From the NCBI RefSeq assembly GCF_928381505.1, contig NZ_CAKMSJ010000010.1, forward strand, positions 1 to 64,000: a stretch of 64,000 nt of DNA. Reading direction: 5' to 3'. Shown in pieces: positions 44,728 through 53,927 of this stretch. The stretch is from Rothia endophytica. Lineage in GTDB: Bacteria > Actinomycetota > Actinomycetes > Actinomycetales > Micrococcaceae. The notes beneath the pieces were generated by a model that worked only from the letters and a program-made list of their open reading frames with translations, did not search any database and was not told the origin of the DNA. The position numbers and the translations under genes were made by a program. Every line of letters begins with the position of its first letter. Position 1 is the first letter of the stretch.

Positions 44728-46494
44728 GTGGACGTAGTAAACGTAACAATTGTGGGAATGGGGCCCCGCGGCATCTCGGTTATTGAACGACTGGGAGCGG
44801 CGGGAGTCACTTCAAAGGTTGTGCTGCACTGCGTCGATTCTGCCCAACTTGGTGCTGGAGCCGTCTGGAAAACGGACCAAACCCGCACTCTGTGCATGAA
44901 CACCCTAGCTGGTGCCGTTACCCTCTTCACCGAGCCAGGTGCCAGCGTCAGCGGACCAGTCCAACCTGGCCCGACGATGTACGAGTGGATTCAAGAACTG
45001 AGGGAAGATGGGGACTCCCCCGCCTATCCTCTCTACGATTCCTACCCAGCTCATGCTCAAGCTGTGGCTTTTAGCTCTGACCTTCCTGATTTGCTCGCTA
45101 GCTTTGAGGATGAGCTGGCCATCACCCGGCCTGAATCAAACCCTTCACGGGCTCTCTACGGAGCCTACCTTCAATGGTGTTTTGAAATCGCTCTTGACAG
45201 GTTGCCCTCAAATGTAGAGGTCATCAAACACCGAACACGAGCGGTTTCACTGACCGAAGTCCAGGGGCGGGACAGAGTAGAGCTGGCCGACGGGTCAGTT
45301 ATTCTCTCCGATGCCACCGTTCTAGCCCTGGGATGGGTAACCCCCTCAGCCACGGCTGAAGAAACCGTCTTTGCCGCGGCTTCCCTCCCCTGGGTCAAAC
45401 CTGCTAACCCGTTGGAACAGGACCTCTCCGCCCTTCCCCCAGCTTCGAGCGGAAAGAAGGTTCTGGTGCGTGGGATGGGAATGGGCTTTTTCGATGTTCT
45501 AGCTCTCAGCAGCATCGACCGAGGCGGGCAGTTTATCGCAGATTCAACAGCTCGCGGTGGGATTCGCTACCTGCCTTCAGGTCTGGAACCTGCCCTGCTG
45601 GTCACTTCTGGCAGAGGTTACCCCTTCTTGCCCAAATCAGAGTACGCCGGTCTGCCCCCGGTGGCCTCAACTCCCGCATTCGATGCTGTTTTTGAGCAAC
45701 TGGAAGGTGCAGATACCATCTGCTTTTTGAAGGAGGTGTACCCCTCAATTCTTCACGACGCCCTGGCACAGGATCCAGAATTTGATATCGATTACTGGCT
45801 CAACCCCCTGTCAGGTTTTACCGGAAACCCTGATCAACTGACTGCCTTTATTGCTGAGTCACTGGCCAACGATATTCGGCAAGCCGAACAGGCTGCGTCC
45901 AGCCCCCTCAAAAACGCCCTCTGGGTTATTTCATCAGTGAGAAAACGCGTTTCCATGCTGGGTGCAGGTGGACGCTACTCCGATCAAGCCGAAGTTTCCC
46001 GCTTCATAAAGATGGGGCAAATGGTGGGTTCTGGGCCTCCGGCGTTCCGCAGCCGTCAGCTACTAGCTCTGGTCGACGCTGGGCTCATCACCTTCCTCGG
46101 AGCCAGTCCCCAGATTACAGTTCAATCTAATCAGTGGATGGTTACTTCTCCCACGACAGAGCAGATTCCAGTCAGTGGGGATGTACTGGTTGATGCTTGG
46201 ATGCACACGCCTAACGCACTGCGTACCGATGACCCTTTGCTCGCTTCACTTTCGCCCAGAATGCGCGCTTTTGCTGGTACGGGCTCCCCTGAAACCGACC
46301 CCGCTACACGTTTACTGGTTAACCCTGCTGGTGAGCTTGATCCGCGCGTCCTGCTCATTGGAATACCTACCGGCGGTCAGCATCCGGATACAACGATTTC
46401 CCCCATGCCTGGCACGGATCCTCTCTTTCTGCAAGAAACTGATAAGGCAGCCCAAAGCATCCTCAAGATTATTGGTGAGCAAGAGCAGGGTTAG
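44728..46494 (+). CDS. FAD/NAD(P)-binding protein
   Basis: A 588-residue predicted flavoprotein with an N-terminal Rossmann motif IVGMGPRGISVIERL (8-22) and the FAD/NAD(P)-binding NAD_binding_9-type organisation: CVDSAQLGAGAVWKTDQTRTLCMNT, a second nucleotide site LVRGMGMGFFDVL near residue 245, and a C-terminal VLLIGIPTGGQHPDTT segment. It resembles monooxygenase-like proteins whose substrates are not known. GTG start with AAAGGAATC upstream. It is divergent from the CMD/peptide-type transporter operon, separated by 144 bp, and is likely to act on the same substrate. Confidence 0.8.
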   Translation: MDVVNVTIVGMGPRGISVIERLGAAGVTSKVVLHCVDSAQLGAGAVWKTDQTRTLCMNTLAGAVTLFTEPGASVSGPVQPGPTMYEWIQELREDGDSPAYPLYDSYPAHAQAVAFSSDLPDLLASFEDELAITRPESNPSRALYGAYLQWCFEIALDRLPSNVEVIKHRTRAVSLTEVQGRDRVELADGSVILSDATVLALGWVTPSATAEETVFAAASLPWVKPANPLEQDLSALPPASSGKKVLVRGMGMGFFDVLALSSIDRGGQFIADSTARGGIRYLPSGLEPALLVTSGRGYPFLPKSEYAGLPPVASTPAFDAVFEQLEGADTICFLKEVYPSILHDALAQDPEFDIDYWLNPLSGFTGNPDQLTAFIAESLANDIRQAEQAASSPLKNALWVISSVRKRVSMLGAGGRYSDQAEVSRFIKMGQMVGSGPPAFRSRQLLALVDAGLITFLGASPQITVQSNQWMVTSPTTEQIPVSGDVLVDAWMHTPNALRTDDPLLASLSPRMRAFAGTGSPETDPATRLLVNPAGELDPRVLLIGIPTGGQHPDTTISPMPGTDPLFLQETDKAAQSILKIIGEQEQG

Positions 46495-46574
46495 GGGTAA
46501 ACCTCGAACTCTACAGGGTTACGGAAGAGGATAGACTGTTGCTCATTAGGCATACCATCCAGCAAAGGTTTCCC

Positions 46575-47225
46575 ATGTCGCACCTGAAGCAACGTCTACC
46601 TTTCCTAGCACTTATTCCCCTACTGCTTTTTGGCTGCTCTCAGGCCCCTCAGAGCGAGGTAACAGAATCAGCCACCTCAGCTCCCAGCCAGACCCGTAAC
46701 ACCACGGTTACCCCCACTCCCACGGTCGCAGATACCTCCGAAGCAGAGCACGATGAGCAGACAAGCATTAAGACTCCCTCACCTACGGCGGACCCTACCG
46801 CCCCTGCCCAAGATGGCTACACCATCGATCCTTCCAGTATCGCCACAACCGAAATCGTCACGGGCGATCCTGCGTCAACGGACGCTTACATCTACGCTGA
46901 AGCCGATCAGCCAGCACTTGTCTTTCAAACGCCTGACCCTCAAGTTGCCTGCCTCATGCAACCCTACGGGGTCTTCTGCATGACTGATGATTCACTGAAC
47001 TGGGTCTTACTCAGCGTTTCCATGAAACCCGGGGATGAAGCGCCGCGCTCCATTCAGGCTCAGGGGCGGGCTGCTACCCACCCCTGGTTCAAAACCGAAA
47101 CCGTTCTACCGGAGGGGCAATCCTTGAGCTGGATGGGTATGACCTGCACCAGCACCGGCTCTAACAGCGTGCAGTGTCACGATGGTACGCGCGGCTTTAA
47201 CCTCAGTGATGCTAACGGGCGATAA
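46575..47225 (+). CDS. Secreted lipoprotein, function unknown
   Basis: 216 residues from the ATG at 46575 (AAAGG upstream). Signal peptide and lipobox LLLFGC, then about 85 residues of Thr/Ser/Pro-rich linker, then a compact C-terminal domain with four cysteines in VACLMQPYGVFC, GMTCTST and VQCHDGTRGF. This four-cysteine pattern occurs in many secreted actinobacterial proteins of unknown role. It lies 81 nt after the FAD protein gene and may share its transcript. Confidence 0.78.
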   Translation: MSHLKQRLPFLALIPLLLFGCSQAPQSEVTESATSAPSQTRNTTVTPTPTVADTSEAEHDEQTSIKTPSPTADPTAPAQDGYTIDPSSIATTEIVTGDPASTDAYIYAEADQPALVFQTPDPQVACLMQPYGVFCMTDDSLNWVLLSVSMKPGDEAPRSIQAQGRAATHPWFKTETVLPEGQSLSWMGMTCTSTGSNSVQCHDGTRGFNLSDANGR

Positions 47226-47226
47226 G

Positions 47227-47242
47227 CCAGCATTTTTGCTGG
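47227..47242. terminator. Short hairpin between lipoprotein gene and nei
   Basis: ccagca / tgctgg with a T-rich loop, between convergent genes. Weak candidate. Confidence 0.35.
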
Positions 47243-47254
47243 AGACCCGCCCCT

Positions 47255-48136
47255 TTAGACCTGGCAGCCGGGGCACCAGTAAAGTTTGCGGGCCGCGACT
47301 TCTTTCACCCGAATAGTCGCACCGCAGCGGGGGCACCCTTGCCCCTGACGTTGGTAGACATAGTTAGCGTGCTCTGGCCATGCGGCCTCTTCACTGACAC
47401 CAGGGCGGTCCTCCGGTTCGGTGGTGATGATTCTGCCCACGCGCACACCGATTTCAAGAAGTTGTCGGTTATCAAGCCAGAGAGCCTCAAGCTCATCGGC
47501 TGAACATTCCTTCCCCGGTTTAAAGGGGTCAACTTTGCACCGGTAAAGGGACTCAGCTCTAAAGATATTGCCCACCCCCGAGATAGCTTTCTGATCCATG
47601 AGCACCACGCCGATAGGGCGGGAGGTTTTCGCAGCTGCAGCATAAAAGAGGTGCGGGTCAGCGTCCTGGTTGAGAGGGTCAGGCCCCAGTTTGCTGCGCA
47701 CCTGGCGCACCTCATCACTAGTGAGCGTCCGGCACACCGTTGGCCCCACCAAATCAGCCCACCCATGGTCGCTGACTAATCTAGCCCGCGTGGTGGGGCG
47801 AGGTTCAGGAGGTTGTGCGCTAAACACACCGACCTGGTGAATTTCTTTTTCACCTATTTTGCGCGGTGCTCCAATCGATGATGCTCCCGTGAAGAATTCA
47901 TCGCCGCCGAAGCTAAAAGCGCCGTAGATCCCCAGGTGGACGTTGAGGTAAAGCTCATTGTCAAAGCCCACGAAAAGGTGCTTACCGTGGGCAAAGCCAT
48001 GCTTGATACGGTGCCCATCCAGCAACTGCGCACCCTCAGTAAACCTGCCTTGGGGGCTGCTCACGGCAACGTTCTGCCCAGCAAAAACATCGTTGAATTG
48101 GCGGGCCAAACGATGGATAGAGTGCCCCTCAGGCAT
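47255..48136 (-). CDS. Fpg/Nei-family DNA glycosylase
   Basis: Removes oxidised bases and cleaves the abasic site. Starts MPEGHSIHRLA with the catalytic Pro2 and Glu3; Lys52 in HGKHLFVGF and the helix-two-turn-helix region KAISGVGNIFRAE are present; the C-terminal zinc finger is CPRC...CPGC. 293 aa. Position between rpiB and the pepN/globin region matches Rv2464c (Nei1). GGGGGAG precedes the ATG; it follows rpiB by 21 nt. Confidence 0.92.
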   Translation of the reverse strand: MPEGHSIHRLARQFNDVFAGQNVAVSSPQGRFTEGAQLLDGHRIKHGFAHGKHLFVGFDNELYLNVHLGIYGAFSFGGDEFFTGASSIGAPRKIGEKEIHQVGVFSAQPPEPRPTTRARLVSDHGWADLVGPTVCRTLTSDEVRQVRSKLGPDPLNQDADPHLFYAAAAKTSRPIGVVLMDQKAISGVGNIFRAESLYRCKVDPFKPGKECSADELEALWLDNRQLLEIGVRVGRIITTEPEDRPGVSEEAAWPEHANYVYQRQGQGCPRCGATIRVKEVAARKLYWCPGCQV

Positions 48137-48157
48137 GCTACGACTCCCCCTCGAGCT

Positions 48158-48646
48158 CTAGCGGTTAATGGTTTTACCGGCAATATCGCCGGTTGCCTCA
48201 AACTCCAACATCTGGTTGATGCGGCGAGCGTGGCGTTCTCCGCTAGTCCATTCAGTGGTGAGGAAGGTCTTGATAATTTCTAGAGCCTCTTCCTTGGGGT
48301 GCTGACGCCCGCCCACAGCAACCACCTGAGCGTTATTGTGCTCACGGGCAAGTGCAGCGGTGTCATGGTTCCATGCCAGCGCGGCTCTGATTCCCTGCAC
48401 CTTGTTAGCTGCCATTTGTTCACCGTTGCCAGAGCCTCCCAGTACAATGCCCAGGGAATCCAGGCCAGCATCGCGGTCTGCCTTGACCGCCAGAGCTGCA
48501 TTGATGCAGAAACTGGGGTAATCGTCCAGAGCATCGTATTCTTCTGGGCCGTGATCAATCATGTCATAGCCAGCAGCTGATAGTTCCTTGATGAGGAAGT
48601 GGCTCAATTCAAGACCTGCGTGGTCTGTTGCAATGTGAACGCGCAT
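48158..48646 (-). CDS. rpiB: Ribose-5-phosphate isomerase B
   Basis: Interconverts ribose-5-phosphate and ribulose-5-phosphate. 162 residues. ATDHAG near the N-terminus and the active loop GGSGNGEQM near 70-77 are present; the residue after the glycine is Glu76, which matches the Mycobacterium tuberculosis enzyme in which glutamate replaces the usual cysteine as base. GGAGAAC precedes the ATG. Operon with the Nei-family gene. Confidence 0.95.
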   Translation of the reverse strand: MRVHIATDHAGLELSHFLIKELSAAGYDMIDHGPEEYDALDDYPSFCINAALAVKADRDAGLDSLGIVLGGSGNGEQMAANKVQGIRAALAWNHDTAALAREHNNAQVVAVGGRQHPKEEALEIIKTFLTTEWTSGERHARRINQMLEFEATGDIAGKTINR

Positions 48647-48856
48647 GGTGTTCTCCGTTCAGATGGTTTAGCGAACAAGCGACCTGCCTGCACCGGCGTG
48701 AAGTTATGAAATTCACAGACCAGCACCTAAAATGATGGTAAATGCAGAGCAAAGGGCCTTTACCTTGATTCTAAATCACCTGCCTATTTGCTGCGTAGTC
48801 GCGCTGCTTCATCAGCGTCATTATTTTATCGAGCTATTCACGTCTAAAGGATTTCC

Positions 48857-51394
48857 ATGCCAGGAATGAACCTCACCCGCATCGAAGCGCAAGAACGCGC
48901 AACGGTCGTCACCCACGTCGATTCTTACCGAATTGAGCTGGATCTCACCCGCGGCGAAAGGGTATTTGGGTGTAAAACACAGGTTAATTTTGATGCCGTG
49001 GCCGGGGGCGAAACGTTCATCGACGCAATAACCGACGCGGTTCACAGCATCGAACTCAACGGCGAGCAGCTACCGTTAGACCTAGCTGACGGTGTGCGTA
49101 TTGGTTTGCCCAACCTAGCCGAGAAAAACGTGCTTATTATTGAAGCAGATATGCTCTACACCAACACCGGTGAGGGCCTGCACCGCTTTGTTGACCCCGT
49201 GGACGGCGAGGTCTACCTCTACTCGCAGTTTGAGGTGCCTGATTCCCGCCGTGTGTACCCCGTTTTTGAGCAGCCTGATCTTAAGGCTGAACTTGAATTT
49301 GTGGTCACCGCCCCGGCCCACTGGGTAGTTGTCTCTAACCAGCCTGAGATGAACGTGATGGACGCTGGGGAAACCAAGACCTGGAACTTTAAACCCACCC
49401 CTCGCATTTCCTCATACATCACCGCCATCATCGCAGGGCCCTACGATTCGGTGCACTCATCTTTGACCAATAGTGAAGGCCGCGAGATTAAGCTGGGTTG
49501 CTATGCCCGCAAGTCACTCATGGAGTACCTGGACCACGAAGATATCTTTGAGCTCACCCGCCAGGGCTTCGAGTTCTTTGAAGATCAGTTCTCTACCCCC
49601 TACCCCTTTGAGAAGTACGACCAGCTCTTTGTGCCTGAATTCAACGCTGGTGCCATGGAAAACGCTGGTGCTGTCACTTTCTTGGAGAACTACATTTTCC
49701 GTTCAAAGGTGACTGAAGCGGTAGTGGAGCGCCGCGCCATTACCGTGCTCCATGAACTGGCCCATATGTGGTTTGGTGACCTTGTCACCATGAAGTGGTG
49801 GAATGACCTGTGGCTCAATGAATCTTTCGCTGAGTTCATGTCTACCCTTGCAGCAGCAGAGAACACCCGTTTCGCATCTGAAGCGTGGGCTACCTTCTCT
49901 GCCTCAGAGAAAACCTGGGCCTATAACCAGGATCAGCTCTCATCCACTCACCCCATTGTTGCCCCCATCCGTGACCTGCAGGATGTCCAGGTCAATTTCG
50001 ATGGAATCACTTACGCCAAGGGGGCCTCTGTGCTACGCCAGCTGGTTGCCTGGGTAGGTCAAGATAACTTCATGGCTGGGCTCAAGGTCTACTTTGAGAA
50101 GCACAGCTGGGGTAACACCGTTCTCGATGATCTTCTAGTTGAACTTGAGGCTGCCTCTGGTCGTAATGTTCAAGCATGGAGCTCCCTCTGGCTTGAGACG
50201 GCTGGGGTTAATACCCTGACCACCGAGGTAGCAGAGGCCAGCGACGGAACCATCGAAAAGCTCGTGATCCATCAGAGCTACGCTGACGGCTATGAGACCC
50301 TACGCCCCCACCGTCTGGTGGTTGGCTTCTACCGTCTCGACAACGATGCGCTGGTATGCACTGACCGCATTGAGCTAGATGTTGATGGAAAGACCACCGA
50401 AGTTGCCCAAGCTGCCGGGCTGCAGCGTCCTGATTTGATCCTGGTTAATGATGAGGATCTCGCTTACGCCAAGATTCGTCTGGATGATCGTTCACGGGAA
50501 ACCGCTGTGCAGCACCTTGGCGCTATTGATTCACCGCTGGCTCGTGGGGTGGTGTGGGGCTCACTGTGGGATACGGTGCGGGACGCAGAAATGCCTGCCC
50601 GCCAGTTCGTTAATCTAGTGCTCAATAATATTGCTGAAGAGACCAACTCCACCGCTGTTCGCGTGCAGTTGCTCAACCTCGAACATGCACTCAAGGCTTT
50701 CTTGGCGCCCTCCCACGCAGAGGAGACCCGCGCACTGGCGGCTAACCGCATGTGGCAGATTGCTCAAGCGGCAGAGGCAGGTTCTGACCATCAGTTCCAG
50801 TTTGTGACCAGCTTTGCCCGCCTAGCCCACACCGATTTGCAGCTCGATGCTATTGAGGCTCTGTTGACCGGCGATAAAACTCTTGAGGGGCTAGAGATTG
50901 ATACTGACCTCAGCTGGGTTCTCTTAGGTTCACTGGCAGCTGGAGGACGCCGCACTGCAACTGATATTGACGCCGCCCTTGCCGAGGACAACACGTCAAA
51001 CGGCCAGCAGGCTGCCGCAGCTGCACAGGCAGCGATACCAACTGCCGAAGCCAAAGCTGAGACCTGGCGGGCAGTAGTTGAAACCGGTGAACTGTCTAAT
51101 ATTGTGCAGCGCTCTGCCATCTCGGGCTTTTACCGCGGTTCACGTGACCTAGCTGAGGACTACGTTGAGAAGTATTTTGCAGCTGTCGAAGGGGTGTGGC
51201 GCGAGCGATCCCACGAGGTTTCAACCCAGATTGTCACGGGTCTCTTCCCCAAGGTCTATACCCAACAGCTCCTGGCACGGGCTGAAGCCTACCTCGCCCA
51301 GCTCCCCAAGGACGCGGCGTCTTTGCACCGTCAAATCTCTGAGTGCCGCGACGCACTCGCTCGAGCGCTCAAGGTACAGTCAGCTGATATCTAA
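48857..51394 (+). CDS. pepN: Aminopeptidase N (M1 family)
   Basis: A cytosolic zinc metalloprotease that removes N-terminal residues from peptides. 845 residues. Exopeptidase motif GAMEN near 265-270, zinc motif HELAH near 299-303 with the third ligand Glu about 18 residues later (NESFAEF), and C-terminal ERAP1-like helical domain (about 520-840). AAAGG precedes the ATG. It lies near the rpiB/nei pair and before the globin gene, as around Rv2467-Rv2470. Confidence 0.96.
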   Translation: MPGMNLTRIEAQERATVVTHVDSYRIELDLTRGERVFGCKTQVNFDAVAGGETFIDAITDAVHSIELNGEQLPLDLADGVRIGLPNLAEKNVLIIEADMLYTNTGEGLHRFVDPVDGEVYLYSQFEVPDSRRVYPVFEQPDLKAELEFVVTAPAHWVVVSNQPEMNVMDAGETKTWNFKPTPRISSYITAIIAGPYDSVHSSLTNSEGREIKLGCYARKSLMEYLDHEDIFELTRQGFEFFEDQFSTPYPFEKYDQLFVPEFNAGAMENAGAVTFLENYIFRSKVTEAVVERRAITVLHELAHMWFGDLVTMKWWNDLWLNESFAEFMSTLAAAENTRFASEAWATFSASEKTWAYNQDQLSSTHPIVAPIRDLQDVQVNFDGITYAKGASVLRQLVAWVGQDNFMAGLKVYFEKHSWGNTVLDDLLVELEAASGRNVQAWSSLWLETAGVNTLTTEVAEASDGTIEKLVIHQSYADGYETLRPHRLVVGFYRLDNDALVCTDRIELDVDGKTTEVAQAAGLQRPDLILVNDEDLAYAKIRLDDRSRETAVQHLGAIDSPLARGVVWGSLWDTVRDAEMPARQFVNLVLNNIAEETNSTAVRVQLLNLEHALKAFLAPSHAEETRALAANRMWQIAQAAEAGSDHQFQFVTSFARLAHTDLQLDAIEALLTGDKTLEGLEIDTDLSWVLLGSLAAGGRRTATDIDAALAEDNTSNGQQAAAAAQAAIPTAEAKAETWRAVVETGELSNIVQRSAISGFYRGSRDLAEDYVEKYFAAVEGVWRERSHEVSTQIVTGLFPKVYTQQLLARAEAYLAQLPKDAASLHRQISECRDALARALKVQSADI

Positions 51395-51412
51395 ACAGCG
51401 TGTCTGAGGAAG

Positions 51413-51453
51413 GGGGCAGGGTTTCGTTGCTGAAGCCCTGCCCCTGGTTTTTG
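51413..51453 (+). terminator. Terminator of pepN
   Basis: Stem ggggcaggg / ccctgcccc (extended by mismatched pairs) followed by GGTTTTTGG; the globin gene starts 22 nt later. Confidence 0.75.
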
Positions 51454-51474
51454 GTCTGTCGGTAGACTGGAACT

Positions 51475-51930
51475 ATGAACAACCTACCCAACCCCGCTCT
51501 CAGCCTGGGCGCCAGCAATCAGCCTGCCGCCCAGCACCCTGCTGCTGAAACCAACCAGAATTCCTTTTACTACCAGGTAGGTGGCAGACCTGTCTTTGAG
51601 AAGCTATGCCGCGAGTTTTATGCTCAGGTAGCAGCTGATCCCGAGTTCAGAGCGATGTATCCGGACGAAGATCTAGCACCGGCAGAACGTCGGCTCTTCA
51701 TGTTCCTTGAACAGTACTGGGGTGGGCCCAAGGACTACCAGGCAGAACGCGGCCACCCCCGCCTGCGCATGCGGCACGCTCCTTTTTATGTTGGGCCCAA
51801 GGAGAGGGACGCCTGGCTGAAGTTCATGCGCCGAGCCATGGACACGCTGAATCTCTCACCCCTGCACGACGCTGAAATGTGGGACTACTTTGAACGTTCA
51901 GCACATGCTATGCAGAACCGGGCTCAGTAG
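51475..51930 (+). CDS. Truncated haemoglobin (trHbO type)
   Basis: A 2-over-2 globin of group II. 151 residues; the first about 30 are a Pro/Gln/Ala-rich extension, then the globin fold with FEKLCREFYAQV (helix B, Tyr B10), FMFLEQYWGGP (helix E region) and RMRHAPF (proximal His F8), and Trp in DAWLKF (G8). Probably handles O2, NO or peroxide chemistry. Equivalent to Rv2470, which also follows pepN. Confidence 0.92.
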   Translation: MNNLPNPALSLGASNQPAAQHPAAETNQNSFYYQVGGRPVFEKLCREFYAQVAADPEFRAMYPDEDLAPAERRLFMFLEQYWGGPKDYQAERGHPRLRMRHAPFYVGPKERDAWLKFMRRAMDTLNLSPLHDAEMWDYFERSAHAMQNRAQ

Positions 51931-51947
51931 AAGTACCCGGTAAAGCG

Positions 51948-52652
51948 TTATTTGGTGCGCACTAGCACGTGCCCGGCCTTACCCGACACACGAGCCCAAT
52001 CACCATTGGTAAAGACGAGCAAGGGCTCAGTGGCACGTGGTGGTAGAAAGCCAAGGACTTCAAGGGCGAAAGCCACCCCAATAGGCAGGGTTACCGTGGC
52101 ATCTGTGGCCTCGAGCGGGGACGCCCAGATACGGGACCTCACCGTGTTCACTACGGCGTGACCGGGATTCTCTGGAAGAGCTCTGTCAACAGCCTCAATA
52201 CCCGCACGTGCATCAGACCGGGCATCATCCGACAGGTAAAAGCCCGCTCTTTCCCAGCCTGCGGTGGGAGGGGCTATTCCTGCCCACGGAGCCGTGGCAG
52301 TCACCGGTGGCACCATCAGTCTAAAACCTGACTCTTCAATGCGGGCAAGCCGGTCTAAGAGGGCTACAGCCGGAGCGGTGACATCAAGATCCGAGCTTTC
52401 CCCCAAACTAATCGCTCGAAGCCCCAACACTGTGGGAGTTTCAGTATCAAAAAGGTTAGATGGCGCTAGCGTACAGACATAAACACCCAGGACGCCCCCG
52501 CGGCCCTGCAAACGTACAGCAGCTTGCGGATCAACCGACTTAGCTCGAGTGATAAAAGTAGCTAAGTCCCTGGCAGTCTTAGCATCGGGAAGTTGAAAGT
52601 AGGCTGAATCTGTTGCCGCGGCTTCAAGCCCCGGAGTGCTCTGATCGTTCAT
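51948..52652 (-). CDS. Conserved actinobacterial hypothetical protein
   Basis: 234 residues without a signal peptide or membrane segment. Sequence features are an Ala-rich start, RLQGRGGVLGVYVCTLAP, a central FYLSDDARSDARAG, and a C-terminal LVFTNGDWARVSGKAGHVLVRT that looks like a beta-rich conserved end. I do not recognise the family. It converges with the globin gene and is divergent from tesB. AGAGAG precedes the ATG. Confidence 0.72.
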   Translation of the reverse strand: MNDQSTPGLEAAATDSAYFQLPDAKTARDLATFITRAKSVDPQAAVRLQGRGGVLGVYVCTLAPSNLFDTETPTVLGLRAISLGESSDLDVTAPAVALLDRLARIEESGFRLMVPPVTATAPWAGIAPPTAGWERAGFYLSDDARSDARAGIEAVDRALPENPGHAVVNTVRSRIWASPLEATDATVTLPIGVAFALEVLGFLPPRATEPLLVFTNGDWARVSGKAGHVLVRTK

Positions 52653-52730
52653 TAGATATTTCTCTCTTATCGCCGGCTGGGGCAGAAGTTACCCCCACAA
52701 CCCTATACGAGATATGAGAAAGTAGTTTCT

Positions 52731-53642
52731 ATGAGTGAAGAAAAGAACAGTGAAGAAACCTACCACCTCGATCAACTATCCCCCACCCAGAAACTGGTGC
52801 AGATGCTCTCCCCCGTTCCCGGTGTAGCGTCAGCACACGAACAGGTGTTTAGTGCCGTGACGCTAACCCGCGAAACCCCTCGTATCTTTGGTGGTCAGGT
52901 ACTGGCGCAAGCCATCGTGAGCGCAGCGCACACCGTGGAGAAAAAGCAGATTCACTCACTGCACGGCTACTTTTTGCGCCCCGGCAACGTAGACAATCCG
53001 CTCTCTTACGGGGTCGAGAACCTCAATGAAGCCCGGTCCTTCGCTACACGTCGCGTTCAGGCATATCAAAATGGGGCAGCCATTTTCTCAGCCATTGCAT
53101 CCTTCCAGTCTGAGGCTAATGGCCCTGAACACAGCTCAGATTTCCCTATGAACTTACCTGACCCTGAATCGCTGCCTACCGCCGCAGATTTGCTGGGCCA
53201 CATCAATCTGCCGATGGCACAAAAAGTGGCTTATACACGCCCCTTCGACGTGCGCCACATAACTACCCCGCTCTACACCTCACCAGCAGTTTCCCCTACC
53301 CCCATCAACATGGTCTGGTTCAAAACCTTTGAGCCGCTCCCCGATGACCCCACTCTTCATCAGGCTGCACTTGCTTATGCGTCCGACTACACCCAGTTAG
53401 AGCCAGTGCTGCGCAACCACGGTAAAAGCTGGCTGGAGCCCGGCATGAAGGTAGCCTCGCTGGATCACGCCATGTGGTTCCACCGCCCCGCCCGCGCCGA
53501 CCAGTGGCTCCTGCTTGTGCAGGAATCCCCCAGCGCCCAGGACGCCCGCGGCCTGTCCATCGGTAACATCTTCACCGCCTCAGGCAAGCACGTCGCAACG
53601 GTAGCTCAGGAAGCCATGCTAAGGCTGCCCATATACCGTTGA
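52731..53642 (+). CDS. tesB: Acyl-CoA thioesterase II
   Basis: Hydrolyses medium- and long-chain acyl-CoAs. Two hotdog domains in 303 residues: FGGQVLAQAIVSAAHTV, HSLHGYFLRPGN, RSFATRRVQAYQNG in the first and the paired LDHAMWFHRPARADQWLL and ARGLSIGNIFTASG near the end, which hold the Asp/Thr/Gln catalytic network. AGAAAG precedes the ATG. Divergent from the hypothetical gene; followed by a strong terminator. Confidence 0.95.
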   Translation: MSEEKNSEETYHLDQLSPTQKLVQMLSPVPGVASAHEQVFSAVTLTRETPRIFGGQVLAQAIVSAAHTVEKKQIHSLHGYFLRPGNVDNPLSYGVENLNEARSFATRRVQAYQNGAAIFSAIASFQSEANGPEHSSDFPMNLPDPESLPTAADLLGHINLPMAQKVAYTRPFDVRHITTPLYTSPAVSPTPINMVWFKTFEPLPDDPTLHQAALAYASDYTQLEPVLRNHGKSWLEPGMKVASLDHAMWFHRPARADQWLLLVQESPSAQDARGLSIGNIFTASGKHVATVAQEAMLRLPIYR

Positions 53643-53680
53643 TCTGATAGTTCATCATGAATCTTAGAACTGCATAAATT

Positions 53681-53722
53681 AAGAACCCGCCCCTCCATCA
53701 GTTATGGAGGGGCGGGTTCTTT
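53681..53722 (+). terminator. Terminator of tesB
   Basis: An 18-bp perfect stem (aagaacccgcccctccat) with a 5-nt loop followed by TTTG. Confidence 0.9.
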
Positions 53723-53806
53723 GCTGAAACAGAGGCGAATAGCTAGCTAAATCCTCTTGAGGAATTCGCTACGCTCATCGCTCCTTATTCGCTCGCCTCT
53801 TAAATG

Positions 53807-53879
53807 CTCGCGCGCTCGCACCCGGCTAGCTCATCGTGTGAGCTTACGGTGATGGAGCGTGATTTTCCGAGCGCGCGAG
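53807..53879. repeat. Nested inverted repeat in tesB-ettA intergenic region
   Basis: CTCGCGCGCTCG (53807-53818) is perfectly repeated in inverse at 53868-53879, enclosing a second hairpin (agctca / tgagct, 53828-53844). It would give a structured RNA or DNA element of 73 nt. It is not needed as a terminator for tesB, which has its own. Unidentified. Confidence 0.5.
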
Positions 53880-53927
53880 GAATGAAAAATCATGCGGAAT
53901 CGTTCACCGGTTACTCAGCCGATTAGC

